Position numbers and translations under genes: made by a program
Shown: positions 53,584 to 63,064 of the stretch, in pieces
Layout of the letters: each line of letters starts with the position of its first letter
How positions within the stretch are numbered: position 1 is the first letter of the stretch
The notes under the pieces: model-generated
The model's database searches: none
The model's input: the letters and a program-made list of their open reading frames with translations, nothing else
What the model was told of the DNA's origin: nothing
NCBI RefSeq assembly: GCF_009696175.1
Contig: NZ_VUMM01000001.1
Span: 62,001-126,000 of the forward strand
Length of the DNA stretch: 64,000 nucleotides
Direction: 5' to 3'
DNA from: Floccifex porci
Lineage (GTDB): Bacteria > Bacillota_I > Bacilli_A > Erysipelotrichales > Erysipelotrichaceae

Positions 53584-54435
53584 ATGAATTATGGAAAAGC
53601 TATTGAACTGTTCTTGGTAAACGGAACAGCGGAAAGTATTATAACTGCAGAATTATCAAACTGGAATGGTAAAGCGATTAAGATACCAAGAATAGAAGTA
53701 AATGAGTGTACTAGAGAAGATATTAATAGTCCAGGGGTATATTTCTTATTTTGCAAAGAAGATGATGGAACGGATTCCGTTTATATAGGAGAATCAGAAA
53801 ATGTTAAAGAAAGACTTAAACAGCATATTAAAGATTATAATAACGATAAAGAAAAATATTATTGGATTACTGCTGTAGTCTTTACTGGTAGAGATTTAAA
53901 CAAGGCGTTAATTAGATATTTAGAAGATCGACTAGTACAAATAACTAAAGAATGTAAAAGATATAAAGTTCTTACAAAAAATACATATAGTAATACTGTT
54001 TTGAAGGAATCACAAATTTCTGTCATGGAAGAATTCCTTAATAACATTAAAATCCTAATTAATACTTTAGGATTTAAAGTTCTTGAGCCAATTACTCATC
54101 AATTGCCTACATCACAAATGGATGATGAGAAATTATACTTTAAATCTGGTAGTGCATATGCTGAAGGTATTGTCACTACTGAAGGGTTCGTAATATTCGC
54201 TGGTGCTATTATAAATGAAAAAGTGTCAGAGAAATCATTATCAAAAGGTGCTATAGCTCTTAGAAATAAACTTTTGGCATCTGATTCAGTCAAGGATTAT
54301 AAAACAGTCAAAGATATATTATTTTCTAGTTCATCAGCAGCTGTTGATTTTGTTGCTGGATATAGTTTAAGTGGCCCAAGAAATTGGAAAAATAAGAATG
54401 GTATTACTCTAAAGGAATTAGAGAATAAAGAATAG
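53584..54435 (+). CDS. GIY-YIG domain protein with DUF4357
   Basis: A 283-residue protein. A GIY-YIG-like nuclease module is at about 50-110 (PGVYFLFCKEDDGTDSVYIG, then SENVKERLKQHI); the canonical pair reads GVY and YIG. A C-terminal DUF4357 segment is at about 215-280 (SSSSAAVDFVAGYSLSGPRN). Proteins of this build are often found inside type I restriction loci; their role is not established, possibly an accessory nuclease. GGAGGTG precedes the ATG. It is between hsdS and hsdR on the same strand, so probably co-expressed. Confidence 0.85.
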   Translation: MNYGKAIELFLVNGTAESIITAELSNWNGKAIKIPRIEVNECTREDINSPGVYFLFCKEDDGTDSVYIGESENVKERLKQHIKDYNNDKEKYYWITAVVFTGRDLNKALIRYLEDRLVQITKECKRYKVLTKNTYSNTVLKESQISVMEEFLNNIKILINTLGFKVLEPITHQLPTSQMDDEKLYFKSGSAYAEGIVTTEGFVIFAGAIINEKVSEKSLSKGAIALRNKLLASDSVKDYKTVKDILFSSSSAAVDFVAGYSLSGPRNWKNKNGITLKELENKE

Positions 54436-54583
54436 TCAAATGATAATTTGATTCAAAAGTCAATCTAAGAATAATTCAATAATTTGATTATGTCATTAGT
54501 AATGCAATATTATTTATATGAAATATTTGCATTATCGATTATTAAATCAAGTGATAATAATTTTAAAAAGGAGGCGAGATTTT

Positions 54584-57500
54584 ATGGCAGGATTGTTTAC
54601 TGAAGCAGATTATGAGAATTCGGTTTTAGAATTATTTAAAAACATGAATTGGGATTATGTTTATGGACCTGAAATTGAAAGAGATTTAAAGAGCCCTTTG
54701 TATGATTCTGTATTCGAAAATAGTATTAATAGAATTAATCCAACTGTTGACTATAATGGTGTTATGGAAGCCATAAATAAATTCAAAAATTTTGAAAACG
54801 GAGATTTAGTATCTAAAAACAAAGTTTTTATGGATTATCTTCAAAATGGTATTCCAGTTAAATACAATAAGAATGGTGAAGAACAATCAACAATTGTATA
54901 TTTAGTTGATTATGATAACCTTAACAACAACTCTTTCATAGTGGCTAATCAATGGACTTTTATTGAAAATAGTAATAAACGACCTGATATTATATTATTT
55001 TTAAATGGTATTCCCGTTGTATTAATAGAATTAAAATCTCCTTCTAGAGATGAAACTGATGCTTCTGAAGCTTATCTTCAAATTAGAAATTATATGCAAG
55101 AGATTCCTTCAATGTTTATCTATAATGCTATCTGCGTGTTGAGTGATCAACTTACAAGTAAAGCTGGAACAATTACTTCAGGTGAAGATAGATTTATGGA
55201 ATGGAAAACTGTAGATGGAAGTTATGAAAACACTCAATATGCTTCATTTGATACGTTTTTTGAAGGTATGTTCCAAAAAGAAAGATTATTAGATATCATT
55301 AAAAACTTCATTTGTTTTTCAAATGATGGAAAGAAGAATATCAAAATATTAGCAGGATATCACCAATATTTTGCTGTAAATAAAGCTATTCAATCAACTA
55401 TTCGTGCAACTGAAACAGATGGTAAAGCTGGTGTTTTCTGGCATACACAAGGTTCAGGTAAATCATTATCAATGGTTTTCTATGCACAGTTATTACAAAA
55501 AAATTTAAATTCACCAACTATCGTTGTAATTACTGATAGAAATGATTTAGATGATCAGTTATATTCACAATTTGTTAAATGTAGTGAATTCTTAAGACAA
55601 AAACCAATTCAAGCAGAAAGTAGAGTTCATTTAAAGGAATTACTAGCTGGAAGAAAAGCAAATGGTATTATCTTTACAACCATGCAAAAGTTTGAAGAAT
55701 CATTTGATGTTTTGTCAGATAGAAAGAATATTATAGTTATGAGCGATGAAGCGCATCGTAGTCAATATGGATTAGATGAGCGTGTTAAAATCGTAAAAAA
55801 TGAAGCTGGAGAAGATGAAGCAAAGATAGTTATTGGTACAGCTCGTATTATTAGAAATAGTTTACCTAATGCATCATATATTGGATTTACTGGTACACCA
55901 ATTTCAACTAAAGATAGATCAACTAGAGAGGTATTTGGTAATTATATTGATATTTATGATATGACTCAGGCTGTAGAGGATGGTGCTACTAGACCTGTAT
56001 ATTATGAAAGTAGAGTTATTAAGTTAAAACTTGATGAAGAAACAATTCGATTAATTGATCAAGAATATGAAATAATGGGTGAAAATGCTAATCCAGCAGT
56101 TATTGAAAAGAGTAAAAAGCAATTAGGGCGTATGGAAGCAGTGCTTGGAGCTGATGAAACCATTGATTCATTAGTCACAGACATTATAGATCATTACGAA
56201 AATAATAGAATGAATTTATTGACTGGTAAAGCCATGATTGTTGCTTATTCTAGACCAATTGCATTGAAGATATATCATAAAATATTAGAATTACGGCCTA
56301 CATGGAAAGAAAAGATTGGTGTTGTAATGACATCAAGTAATAAAGATCCAGAAGAGTGGCGTGAAATCATTGGTAATAAAGCACATAAAGAAGAGATGGC
56401 AATTAAATTCAAAGATAATGACGATCCACTTAAGATTGCTATTGTCGTAGATATGTGGCTAACAGGATTTGATGTACCTTCATTATCAACAATGTATGTT
56501 TATAAACCTATGAGCGGACATAATTTAATGCAAGCTATTGCACGTGTTAATCGTGTTTATAAAGATAAAGAAGGTGGACTTGTTGTAGACTATGTTGGTA
56601 TTGCCAATGCATTAAAACAAGCAATGAATGATTATACAGCAAGAGATAAAAATAGATATGGTGATCCTGATATAGGTAAGATCGCATATCCTAAATTCTT
56701 AGAAAAGCTTGAAATTTGTAGAGATTTATTCCATGGATTTGATTATTACTTATTTGAAAATGGAACAGATTTGGAAAGAGCTAAGACAATCAGTGGTGGT
56801 GTAAACTTTATTGTTGCTGCTAACAAAAAAGAAGAAAAAGAAATCTTTATCAAAGAAGCATATGCTTTACATCAAGCGTTATCACTATGTTCATCGCTTG
56901 TTGAACCTGAACTAAGATTAGAAGCTGCTTTCTTTGAATCAGTGCGTGTATTAGTTATGCGTTTAATGGATAAAGGTGGAAGGGGAACTATCTCTTTACC
57001 CGAAATGAATAAACGTATTAACGAGTTATTAAAACAAAGCATAAAGAGTGAAGGTGTTATTAATTTATTCTCTGATGTGCACGAAGAATTCTCTTTATTC
57101 GATCCTAAGTTCTTAGATGAAATCTCAAAGATGAAAGAAAAGAACTTGGCTTTAGAATTATTAAGAAGCTTGATTGCAGATCAATTAAAGATTTATCGAA
57201 GAACAAATGTAGTTAAATCTGAAAAATTCTCTGAAATCATTCAAAGAACTATTAATGCATATTTGAACGGTATGTTGAGCAATGAAGAAGTTATTCAAGA
57301 ATTATTAAAACTTGCAGATCAAATTAAGAAAGGCAAAGATCAAGGAAATTCTTTAGGATTAACTGATGAAGAACTAGCTTTCTATGATGCGTTGACAAAA
57401 CCAGAAGCTATTAAAGATTTCTATGAAAATAAAGAATTAATAGCATTAACTAAAGAACTTACTGAAACATTGCGTAATAGTAAAACTGTCGACTGGCAAA

Positions 57501-57643
57501 AGAAAAATAGTGCCAGAGCAAGAATGAGAATGATTATTAAGAAATTATTAAAGAAGTACAAGTATCCACCAGAAGGTATGGAAGACGCTTTAAAAACAGT
57601 TATGGTTCAATGTGAATTATGGACAGATAACTTACAATTATAA
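54584..57643 (+). CDS. hsdR: Type I restriction endonuclease subunit HsdR
   Basis: A 1019-residue HsdR, the ATP-dependent translocase and nuclease. The PD-(E)xK nuclease is near the N-terminus (KRPDIILFLNGIPVVLIELK, about 133-152). Walker A is HTQGSGKSLSM (about 288-298), the DEAH box is SDEAHRSQYG (388 onwards), and later helicase motifs include IGFTGTPIS and QAIARVNRVYKDKEGGLVVDY. The start is ATG 54584 after AAGGAGG; the in-frame ATG 66 bases upstream is not preceded by a site. No frameshift is seen, so the system looks restriction-competent with any complete HsdS. Confidence 0.95.
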   Translation: MAGLFTEADYENSVLELFKNMNWDYVYGPEIERDLKSPLYDSVFENSINRINPTVDYNGVMEAINKFKNFENGDLVSKNKVFMDYLQNGIPVKYNKNGEEQSTIVYLVDYDNLNNNSFIVANQWTFIENSNKRPDIILFLNGIPVVLIELKSPSRDETDASEAYLQIRNYMQEIPSMFIYNAICVLSDQLTSKAGTITSGEDRFMEWKTVDGSYENTQYASFDTFFEGMFQKERLLDIIKNFICFSNDGKKNIKILAGYHQYFAVNKAIQSTIRATETDGKAGVFWHTQGSGKSLSMVFYAQLLQKNLNSPTIVVITDRNDLDDQLYSQFVKCSEFLRQKPIQAESRVHLKELLAGRKANGIIFTTMQKFEESFDVLSDRKNIIVMSDEAHRSQYGLDERVKIVKNEAGEDEAKIVIGTARIIRNSLPNASYIGFTGTPISTKDRSTREVFGNYIDIYDMTQAVEDGATRPVYYESRVIKLKLDEETIRLIDQEYEIMGENANPAVIEKSKKQLGRMEAVLGADETIDSLVTDIIDHYENNRMNLLTGKAMIVAYSRPIALKIYHKILELRPTWKEKIGVVMTSSNKDPEEWREIIGNKAHKEEMAIKFKDNDDPLKIAIVVDMWLTGFDVPSLSTMYVYKPMSGHNLMQAIARVNRVYKDKEGGLVVDYVGIANALKQAMNDYTARDKNRYGDPDIGKIAYPKFLEKLEICRDLFHGFDYYLFENGTDLERAKTISGGVNFIVAANKKEEKEIFIKEAYALHQALSLCSSLVEPELRLEAAFFESVRVLVMRLMDKGGRGTISLPEMNKRINELLKQSIKSEGVINLFSDVHEEFSLFDPKFLDEISKMKEKNLALELLRSLIADQLKIYRRTNVVKSEKFSEIIQRTINAYLNGMLSNEEVIQELLKLADQIKKGKDQGNSLGLTDEELAFYDALTKPEAIKDFYENKELIALTKELTETLRNSKTVDWQKKNSARARMRMIIKKLLKKYKYPPEGMEDALKTVMVQCELWTDNLQL

Positions 57644-57670
57644 TTAACAGATAACTTACAATTATAATTA
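57623..57670 (+). repeat. Perfect 24-bp tandem duplication over the hsdR stop codon
   Basis: Two exact 24-base units (57623-57646 and 57647-57670). The first encodes the last six HsdR residues and its stop; the second is non-coding and ends at the AAAGGAG of the next gene. It looks like a recent slippage duplication. Confidence 0.95.
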
Positions 57671-57686
57671 AAAGGAGTAATCAACT

Positions 57687-58781
57687 ATGTCAGAAATAAA
57701 ATTAGTTGAAATGAAAAGTGAAAAAGAATCATATTCAGATGACGATCTTTATAATATTAGTTCTTGGGGAGTGGATATGACTTTTAGAGAATTAATAGCT
57801 ATGTATGAAGAAGGAGATCTTTTAAAACCTGAATTGCAGAGAAAATATGTTTGGAATAAAAATGAGGCGAGTAGATTTATAGATTCTATCTTGTTGGGAT
57901 TACCAATACCTAGTATATTTTTAGCTAAAGAAAAGAATGGTGTTCAACTTATTGTAGATGGATATCAACGTATTATGACTGTATACGATTATGTAAAAGG
58001 AATTTTTTCACAAGATAATAAGGTATTTAAATTATCAAATCAAGATAATATTAATCCTAGATGGAGAAACAAAGCTTTTATGGAGTTGACAGTTGAGGAG
58101 CAAAGAAGAATCCGCACTACCGCAATTCATGCCATAATTTTTGAACAGAAATATCCAAATAATGATACTGGAATGTTCCAAGTATTTGAAAGAATAAATA
58201 CTGGTGGAAGAACACTAAAACCGCAAGAAATAAGGAATTGCGTTTACCAAGGATCATTTAATTCACTATTATTTGAGCTTAATCAAGATAAAATGTGGAG
58301 AAATCTAATTGCAAAAGAAGAAGATGCAAGAATGGCTGATTTAGAATTAATTCTGCGATTTTTTGCGTTGAAGGATTTGTATTCAAATAATCCAGATAGT
58401 ACACAAATTAATTTGGTTAAATATTTAAATAAATATATGGGGCAAGTAAAAGATTCTTCTGAATTAGAAATACTTGATTTTAAAAGAGTGTTTACAGATG
58501 CAGTATGCTTGTTAAGTAATGATATTGGTAAAGATGTTTTCAGAAACTTAAAAAAAGATAGTAAAAAATTTACTACAAAAATTAGTCCAGCTATTTATGA
58601 CGCGGTTATGATTGCAACGGCTTTATCTCTAAAAGAAAATAATAATGTCCATACATCTATTGAAAAATATGTTGAGCTATTAGAAAATCAAGAATTCATT
58701 GAATCAACAACACAACGAACTACGAACGTTGAAAATATTAATAAGAGAATAAATAAAGCAAAGGCGATACTATTTGGTTAA
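57687..58781 (+). CDS. DUF262 (GmrS/ParB-N-like) protein
   Basis: A 364-residue DUF262 protein. The N-terminal DUF262 core has LLKPELQRKYVWNKNEASRFI (part), SILLGLPIPSIFLAK, VDGYQRIMTVYDYV (residue 90 onward; DGxQR with Tyr at the third position) and FERINTGGRTLKPQEIR. DUF262 is the NTP-using domain of the GmrSD type IV restriction enzymes and of several predicted defence pairs. Here the nuclease half is absent; the next gene supplies a HEPN protein instead. AAAGGAG precedes the ATG. Probably part of the defence island. Confidence 0.85.
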   Translation: MSEIKLVEMKSEKESYSDDDLYNISSWGVDMTFRELIAMYEEGDLLKPELQRKYVWNKNEASRFIDSILLGLPIPSIFLAKEKNGVQLIVDGYQRIMTVYDYVKGIFSQDNKVFKLSNQDNINPRWRNKAFMELTVEEQRRIRTTAIHAIIFEQKYPNNDTGMFQVFERINTGGRTLKPQEIRNCVYQGSFNSLLFELNQDKMWRNLIAKEEDARMADLELILRFFALKDLYSNNPDSTQINLVKYLNKYMGQVKDSSELEILDFKRVFTDAVCLLSNDIGKDVFRNLKKDSKKFTTKISPAIYDAVMIATALSLKENNNVHTSIEKYVELLENQEFIESTTQRTTNVENINKRINKAKAILFG

Positions 58782-58783
58782 TT

Positions 58784-59260
58784 ATGAAAGAAGAATTAAA
58801 GAATATTTTGGATGATGTTGAAACTGAGCTGTTAAACATACAAACGTGGATTAATGGGAATAAAATGGATTCAAATGTTAGATATCTTAATTATTATTCC
58901 GTTATTAGAGCCTCGGGTACAATAGAGCAAGTTATGAAATCTATGATTTATGAGAAGTTGACTGAAAATGCATCTGAAGAAACAAAAAAGTATTTGGAAA
59001 TTAATATTTTAGAAAGCTCGGCCAATCCATCCACTGGAGTGATTAGCAATTATCTGCAATCATTAAATAAGAATTGGAAACAAGACTTTGATAATTATTT
59101 GCAAGCAAACAATGATAAAAAGTCAGATCTTAATTCTTTGGTTAAATTAAGAAACACTTTTGCTCATGGCAATAGTTTTAGCATAGGTATTGATACCGTC
59201 ATAATGTATTACAGATCTGGTTGTAGTATATTAGATAATCTATATCAGATAATATATTAA
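58784..59260 (+). CDS. HEPN-domain protein paired with DUF262
   Basis: A 158-residue helical protein resembling the MAE_28990-type HEPN family. The ribonuclease signature Rx4H is present as LRNTFAHGNS (Arg123, His128). It begins 2 bases after the DUF262 stop, so the two are translationally coupled. HEPN proteins in toxin or abortive-infection systems cut RNA, and DUF262-HEPN neighbours are known from defence-gene surveys. I infer an RNA-targeting effector controlled by the DUF262 partner. It ends the island. Confidence 0.75.
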   Translation: MKEELKNILDDVETELLNIQTWINGNKMDSNVRYLNYYSVIRASGTIEQVMKSMIYEKLTENASEETKKYLEINILESSANPSTGVISNYLQSLNKNWKQDFDNYLQANNDKKSDLNSLVKLRNTFAHGNSFSIGIDTVIMYYRSGCSILDNLYQIIY

Positions 59261-59472
59261 TTGAGTTAGTTAATTCCAAATTTAAATTAAACAATTCTGT
59301 CATACATAGCGTAAATATAAATCGTATTCTAGTGGTGTAAATAGAAATCAAACCTTTCCCCTTACACCCAAAATATGGTTTCTATTTCGAATTAGCAACT
59401 GAGATCCTTTATAGGGTCTCTTTAAACGTTTGGATCCTTAATAACACGTGGCCTTTTTATATTATCGGTTCT
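59261..59472. other. Intergenic stretch at the right island edge
   Basis: No gene is visible. It contains a possible H-type pseudoknot (59334-59387) and an 8-bp hairpin (59401-59408 with 59413-59420) followed by TTTAAA. No attachment-site repeat matching the left edge was found by eye. Confidence 0.5.
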
Positions 59473-59497
59473 AAAAGCCAGGATGGCTTTTTTTTTA
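59473..59497 (+). terminator. Intrinsic terminator upstream of ybeY
   Basis: A stem AAAGCC/GGCTTT with a short loop is followed by a T run, ending about 20 bases before the ybeY start codon. Confidence 0.8.
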
Positions 59498-59517
59498 CTT
59501 TTGTGTATACTAATAGT

Positions 59518-59973
59518 ATGGAAATTGTGATTATTAATGAAGCAAAAGATAAAAGTATTTATCGTTATAAAAAAGATTATGAATTGATATTTTCTAAAGC
59601 TCTAAACTTGTTAGATCGAAATATAAATTCCTGCTGTTCGGTAATATTTGTAACACCTGAAAGAATTCATGAAATCAATAGAGAGTATCGAAATATAGAT
59701 CGAAGTACAGATGTGATCAGTTTTGCCCTTCAGGATGAGCAAGATGCATTTGAAATTGAAGAAGTGGAAGAAGAACTGGGAGATATCTTTATCAATGTAC
59801 AGGCTATAAGAGATCAGGCAAAAGAATACGGTCATTCCAATCGAAGAGAAGCATGTTTCTTATTCTGTCATGGTATTTTACATTTATTAGGATATGATCA
59901 TATGACAAAAGAAGAAGAAAAAGAAATGTTTTCTTTGCAGGATCAGATTTTAGATGACATAGTAAAACGATAG
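59518..59973 (+). CDS. ybeY: Endoribonuclease YbeY (rRNA maturation factor)
   Basis: A 151-residue YbeY. The metal motif HGILHLLGYDH (H3 of the family) lies near the C-terminus, and RNIDRSTDVISFALQDE is typical. It matures 16S rRNA 3' ends and supports ribosome quality control. ATG 59518 has no ribosome binding site, but a TATACT lies at 59506-59511, 6 bases before it, so the transcript may be leaderless; GTG 59503 would overlap the promoter. The order ybeY-era-recO-glyS-dnaG is conserved in Firmicutes. Confidence 0.92.
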   Translation: MEIVIINEAKDKSIYRYKKDYELIFSKALNLLDRNINSCCSVIFVTPERIHEINREYRNIDRSTDVISFALQDEQDAFEIEEVEEELGDIFINVQAIRDQAKEYGHSNRREACFLFCHGILHLLGYDHMTKEEEKEMFSLQDQILDDIVKR

Positions 59974-59985
59974 AAGGGAGATTTT

Positions 59986-60888
59986 ATGGAGTACCGTTCA
60001 GGATTTATAGCCATTGTGGGTAGGCCCAATGCTGGAAAAAGTACATTGTTGAATGCTATATTAAAAGAAAAAATAGCGATTATGTCGGATAAACCAAATA
60101 CGACAAGAAATAATATTTCAGGTATCCTAACAAAAGAAGAAGCACAATATATTTTTGTGGATACACCAGGAATTCATAAACCACAGCAGCAGCTGGGAAG
60201 GGTCTTAAATAAAAATGCATATACAGCTATGGAAGATTGTGACTGTATTGGATGGATCATTGATGTGACACAGGATTTTGGTTCAGGAGATGAATTTATT
60301 TTAAAACGAATTCAGTCACTTCACAAAGCAGTTATTTTAATTGTGAACAAAGTTGACTGTATTTCAAAAGAAGATTTATTACAACGTTTACTGGATTGGC
60401 AATCCCGTTATCCTTTTAATGAAATTGTTCCCGTTTCCGCTTTAAAGAAAAATAATATTGATGAATTGCTGCATGTATTCTATCAATACATACCAGAAGG
60501 TCCTCAACTGTTTCCAGAGGAAATGAAATGCGATCATGATTTAAATTTTCAGATGTGTGAAATCGTAAGAGAAAAAATCTTATTTAAAACAAGAGAAGAA
60601 ATTCCTCATAGTGTTGCGGTTTTATTGGAATCAAAAGAATATGTTGACAATAAACTGAATTTAAAAATGATGATTGTAGTGGATCGTGATTCTCAGAAAG
60701 GAATTTTAATTGGTAAACAGGGAAGCATGATCCGTTCCATTCGTTTAGCTGCTCAAAAAGAATTGTCTAAAAAATGCAACTGTAAAGTAGAGCTTGAACT
60801 GTATGTACGGGTGGAAAAAAATTGGCGTAATCATGAAAGAAAAATAAAAGAATTTGGATTGGATGAATTGAATGAAGACTTCAATTGA
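59986..60888 (+). CDS. era: GTPase Era
   Basis: A 300-residue Era. The GTPase domain has G1 GRPNAGKSTLLNAI (about 11-24), G3 DTPGIHKPQ and G4 NKVD. The C-terminal KH domain (IVVDRDSQKGILIGKQGSMIR, in part) binds the 3' end of 16S rRNA for 30S assembly. AGAAGGGAG precedes the ATG. It overlaps recO by 17 bases. The usual dgkA/cdd genes between ybeY and era are absent. Confidence 0.96.
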   Translation: MEYRSGFIAIVGRPNAGKSTLLNAILKEKIAIMSDKPNTTRNNISGILTKEEAQYIFVDTPGIHKPQQQLGRVLNKNAYTAMEDCDCIGWIIDVTQDFGSGDEFILKRIQSLHKAVILIVNKVDCISKEDLLQRLLDWQSRYPFNEIVPVSALKKNNIDELLHVFYQYIPEGPQLFPEEMKCDHDLNFQMCEIVREKILFKTREEIPHSVAVLLESKEYVDNKLNLKMMIVVDRDSQKGILIGKQGSMIRSIRLAAQKELSKKCNCKVELELYVRVEKNWRNHERKIKEFGLDELNEDFN

Positions 60889-61600
60889 TGAAATCAAAGG
60901 CATTATATTATCTATAAATGAGTATAAAGAATATGATTCAATTGTAAAGATGGTCACTGAAAATAAAATTATAGATTTTATTGCTAAAGGAGTATTAAAA
61001 CAGACATCTAAAAATCGAATGCTATGTCAGCCCTTTTCGTATGTATCTTTACAGCTGACCCATACTTCTTTTCCCGTTCTGATAACAGGAAATGTGATTC
61101 AATCTTATTATAAAATCAGTCAGGATTTAATGAATCAGGCAATATGCAATTGTTTATGTGATTTACTATTGCATACCGAAATTGATTTAAATTTATTTCA
61201 TCTTTTTGATCAGGTATTACATCGTTTTCATATAGATGACAAGAAAAAATATACTTTGGCATGTATGTTTATAAAAGATATTTTAATTAAAGATGGATTT
61301 TCAATGCATGTAAACGACTGTATATTATGTCATACAAAAAAGAATTTAGAAACGATTTCTATAAAAGATGGTGGCTTTTTGTGTCATAACTGTAATCAGG
61401 GAAAATATAAAAAGATGCATAAAGATGAACTGATACAATATTATTCCTTATTTCAATATAAAGAAGAAAAATCAGAAGAATTTATTAATTATTATACATT
61501 TTCTTTTGATCAGATGTTTTATTTAATGGAGTGGTATTGTTTGCATGAACAGATTCATTTAAAATCATTTCAGTTTTTACAGGAAATACGTTATCTGTAA
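60872..61600 (+). CDS. recO: DNA repair protein RecO
   Basis: A 242-residue RecO. An N-terminal OB-fold (IKGIILSINEYKEYDSIVKMV) is followed by a helical domain and a zinc-binding C-terminal part with two CxxC pairs (CILC and CHNC). It loads RecA onto SSB-coated DNA with RecR. It overlaps the era end, as in other Firmicutes. A terminator follows. Confidence 0.9.
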   Translation: MKTSIDEIKGIILSINEYKEYDSIVKMVTENKIIDFIAKGVLKQTSKNRMLCQPFSYVSLQLTHTSFPVLITGNVIQSYYKISQDLMNQAICNCLCDLLLHTEIDLNLFHLFDQVLHRFHIDDKKKYTLACMFIKDILIKDGFSMHVNDCILCHTKKNLETISIKDGGFLCHNCNQGKYKKMHKDELIQYYSLFQYKEEKSEEFINYYTFSFDQMFYLMEWYCLHEQIHLKSFQFLQEIRYL

Positions 61601-61632
61601 ATCTAGAGGGATACCCTTTAGATTTTTTTTCT
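61599..61632 (+). terminator. Intrinsic terminator after recO
   Basis: A 12-bp stem with one G-U pair (61599-61610 with 61614-61625), a 3-base loop and a T-rich tail overlaps the recO stop. Confidence 0.85.
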
Positions 61633-61672
61633 TTTAGGTTATAATATAGTTTGAAATTGCAGGAGGATATAT

Positions 61673-63052
61673 ATGAGTCAGAAATCATTTAATGAAGTAG
61701 TAGCCCATATGAAAAATTCAGGATTTGTTTATCAGGGATCAGAAATATATGGCGGTTTAGCAAATACATGGGACTTTGGTCCGTTAGGAATTGAATTAAA
61801 AAACAATATTAAAAATGCATGGTGGAAACGTTTTATACAGGAAGATCCAAATAATTGTGGACTTCAAAGTGCGATTTTGATGAATCCAAATGTCTGGGTT
61901 GCCAGTGGACACGTGGGTGGTTTTAGTGATCCATTGATGGATTGTAAAGAATGTAAATCCAGACATCGTGCCGATCAGCTGATTGAAGAAGCAACCAATC
62001 ATGAAGTCAGCTGTGGAGGATGGACAAATGAAGAAATGGAAACATATATTAAAGAACATGATATCTGCTGTCCAAAATGTGGAGCAAAAAACTTTACGGA
62101 AATTCGTCAGTTTAATTTAATGTTTAAAACATTCCAGGGTGTTTTAGAAGATGCTAAGAGCACAATTTATTTACGTCCAGAAACTGCACAGGGGATTTTT
62201 GTGAACTTTAAAAATGTACAGAGATCTATGCGAAAAAAATTACCATTTGGAATTGGGCAGATTGGAAAAAGCTTTAGAAATGAAATTACACCAGGAAACT
62301 TTATTTTCCGTACACGTGAATTTGAACAGATGGAACTGGAATTTTTTTGCAAACCAGGTACAGAATTGGATTGGTTTGATTATTACCGAACAAATTGTGT
62401 AAAATTCTTAAAAGATCTGGGATTAAAAGAAGAAAATATTCGTTTACGTGATCATGACCCTGAAGAATTGGCTCATTATTCCAATGCGACAACAGATATT
62501 GAATATATGTTTGGAGATCCAATTGACTGGGGTGAACTATGGGGAATTGCTTCCCGTACGGATTTTGATTTAAAAGCACACCAGGAAACATCTAAACAAA
62601 GTATGGAATATTTTGATCAGGAAACAAATGAAAAATACATTCCATATGTGATTGAACCAAGTGTAGGAGTGGAACGTTTAATTTTAGCTGTTATGTGTGA
62701 AGCTTATACAGTTGAACAACTGGAAAAAGAAGAGCGAACAGTGTTAAAACTGCATCCTTATTTAGCTCCATATAAAGTTGCGATCCTTCCATTAACAAAG
62801 AAATTAAGTGATAAAGCCAATGAAGTATTTGCCAATTGTGCAAAAGAATTCACTTGTACATTTGATGAAGCAGGTAATATTGGAAAACGTTATCGTAGAC
62901 AGGATGCGATAGGTACACCATATTGTGTGACTATCGATTATGAAACAGAAAAAGATGGATGTGTAACGGTTCGAAATCGTGACACTATGGAACAGGTTCG
63001 TGTTCCATTGGAAAAACTGACAGATTATATTAAAGAACGCATTCGTTTTTAA
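61673..63052 (+). CDS. glyS: Glycyl-tRNA synthetase, single-chain (alpha2) type
   Basis: A 459-residue class II synthetase of the dimeric archaeal/eukaryotic-like type (GlyQS) rather than the tetrameric GlyQ/GlyS pair. Motif 1 is near [19 protein letters not shown], motif 2 is [22 protein letters not shown] (part), and motif 3 is [16 protein letters not shown]. The anticodon-binding domain is C-terminal. A zinc-like CKEC...CPKC segment lies at about 100-140. GCAGGAGG precedes the ATG. Confidence 0.96.
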   Translation: MSQKSFNEVVAHMKNSGFVYQGSEIYGGLANTWDFGPLGIELKNNIKNAWWKRFIQEDPNNCGLQSAILMNPNVWVASGHVGGFSDPLMDCKECKSRHRADQLIEEATNHEVSCGGWTNEEMETYIKEHDICCPKCGAKNFTEIRQFNLMFKTFQGVLEDAKSTIYLRPETAQGIFVNFKNVQRSMRKKLPFGIGQIGKSFRNEITPGNFIFRTREFEQMELEFFCKPGTELDWFDYYRTNCVKFLKDLGLKEENIRLRDHDPEELAHYSNATTDIEYMFGDPIDWGELWGIASRTDFDLKAHQETSKQSMEYFDQETNEKYIPYVIEPSVGVERLILAVMCEAYTVEQLEKEERTVLKLHPYLAPYKVAILPLTKKLSDKANEVFANCAKEFTCTFDEAGNIGKRYRRQDAIGTPYCVTIDYETEKDGCVTVRNRDTMEQVRVPLEKLTDYIKERIRF

Positions 63053-63064
63053 AAAGGAGTTATT

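Noticed and set aside
44664-59500. CRISPR array or cas genes in the defence island
   Set aside because: No regularly spaced repeats and no Cas-like proteins were seen; the 15-bp repeats are too few and too far apart.
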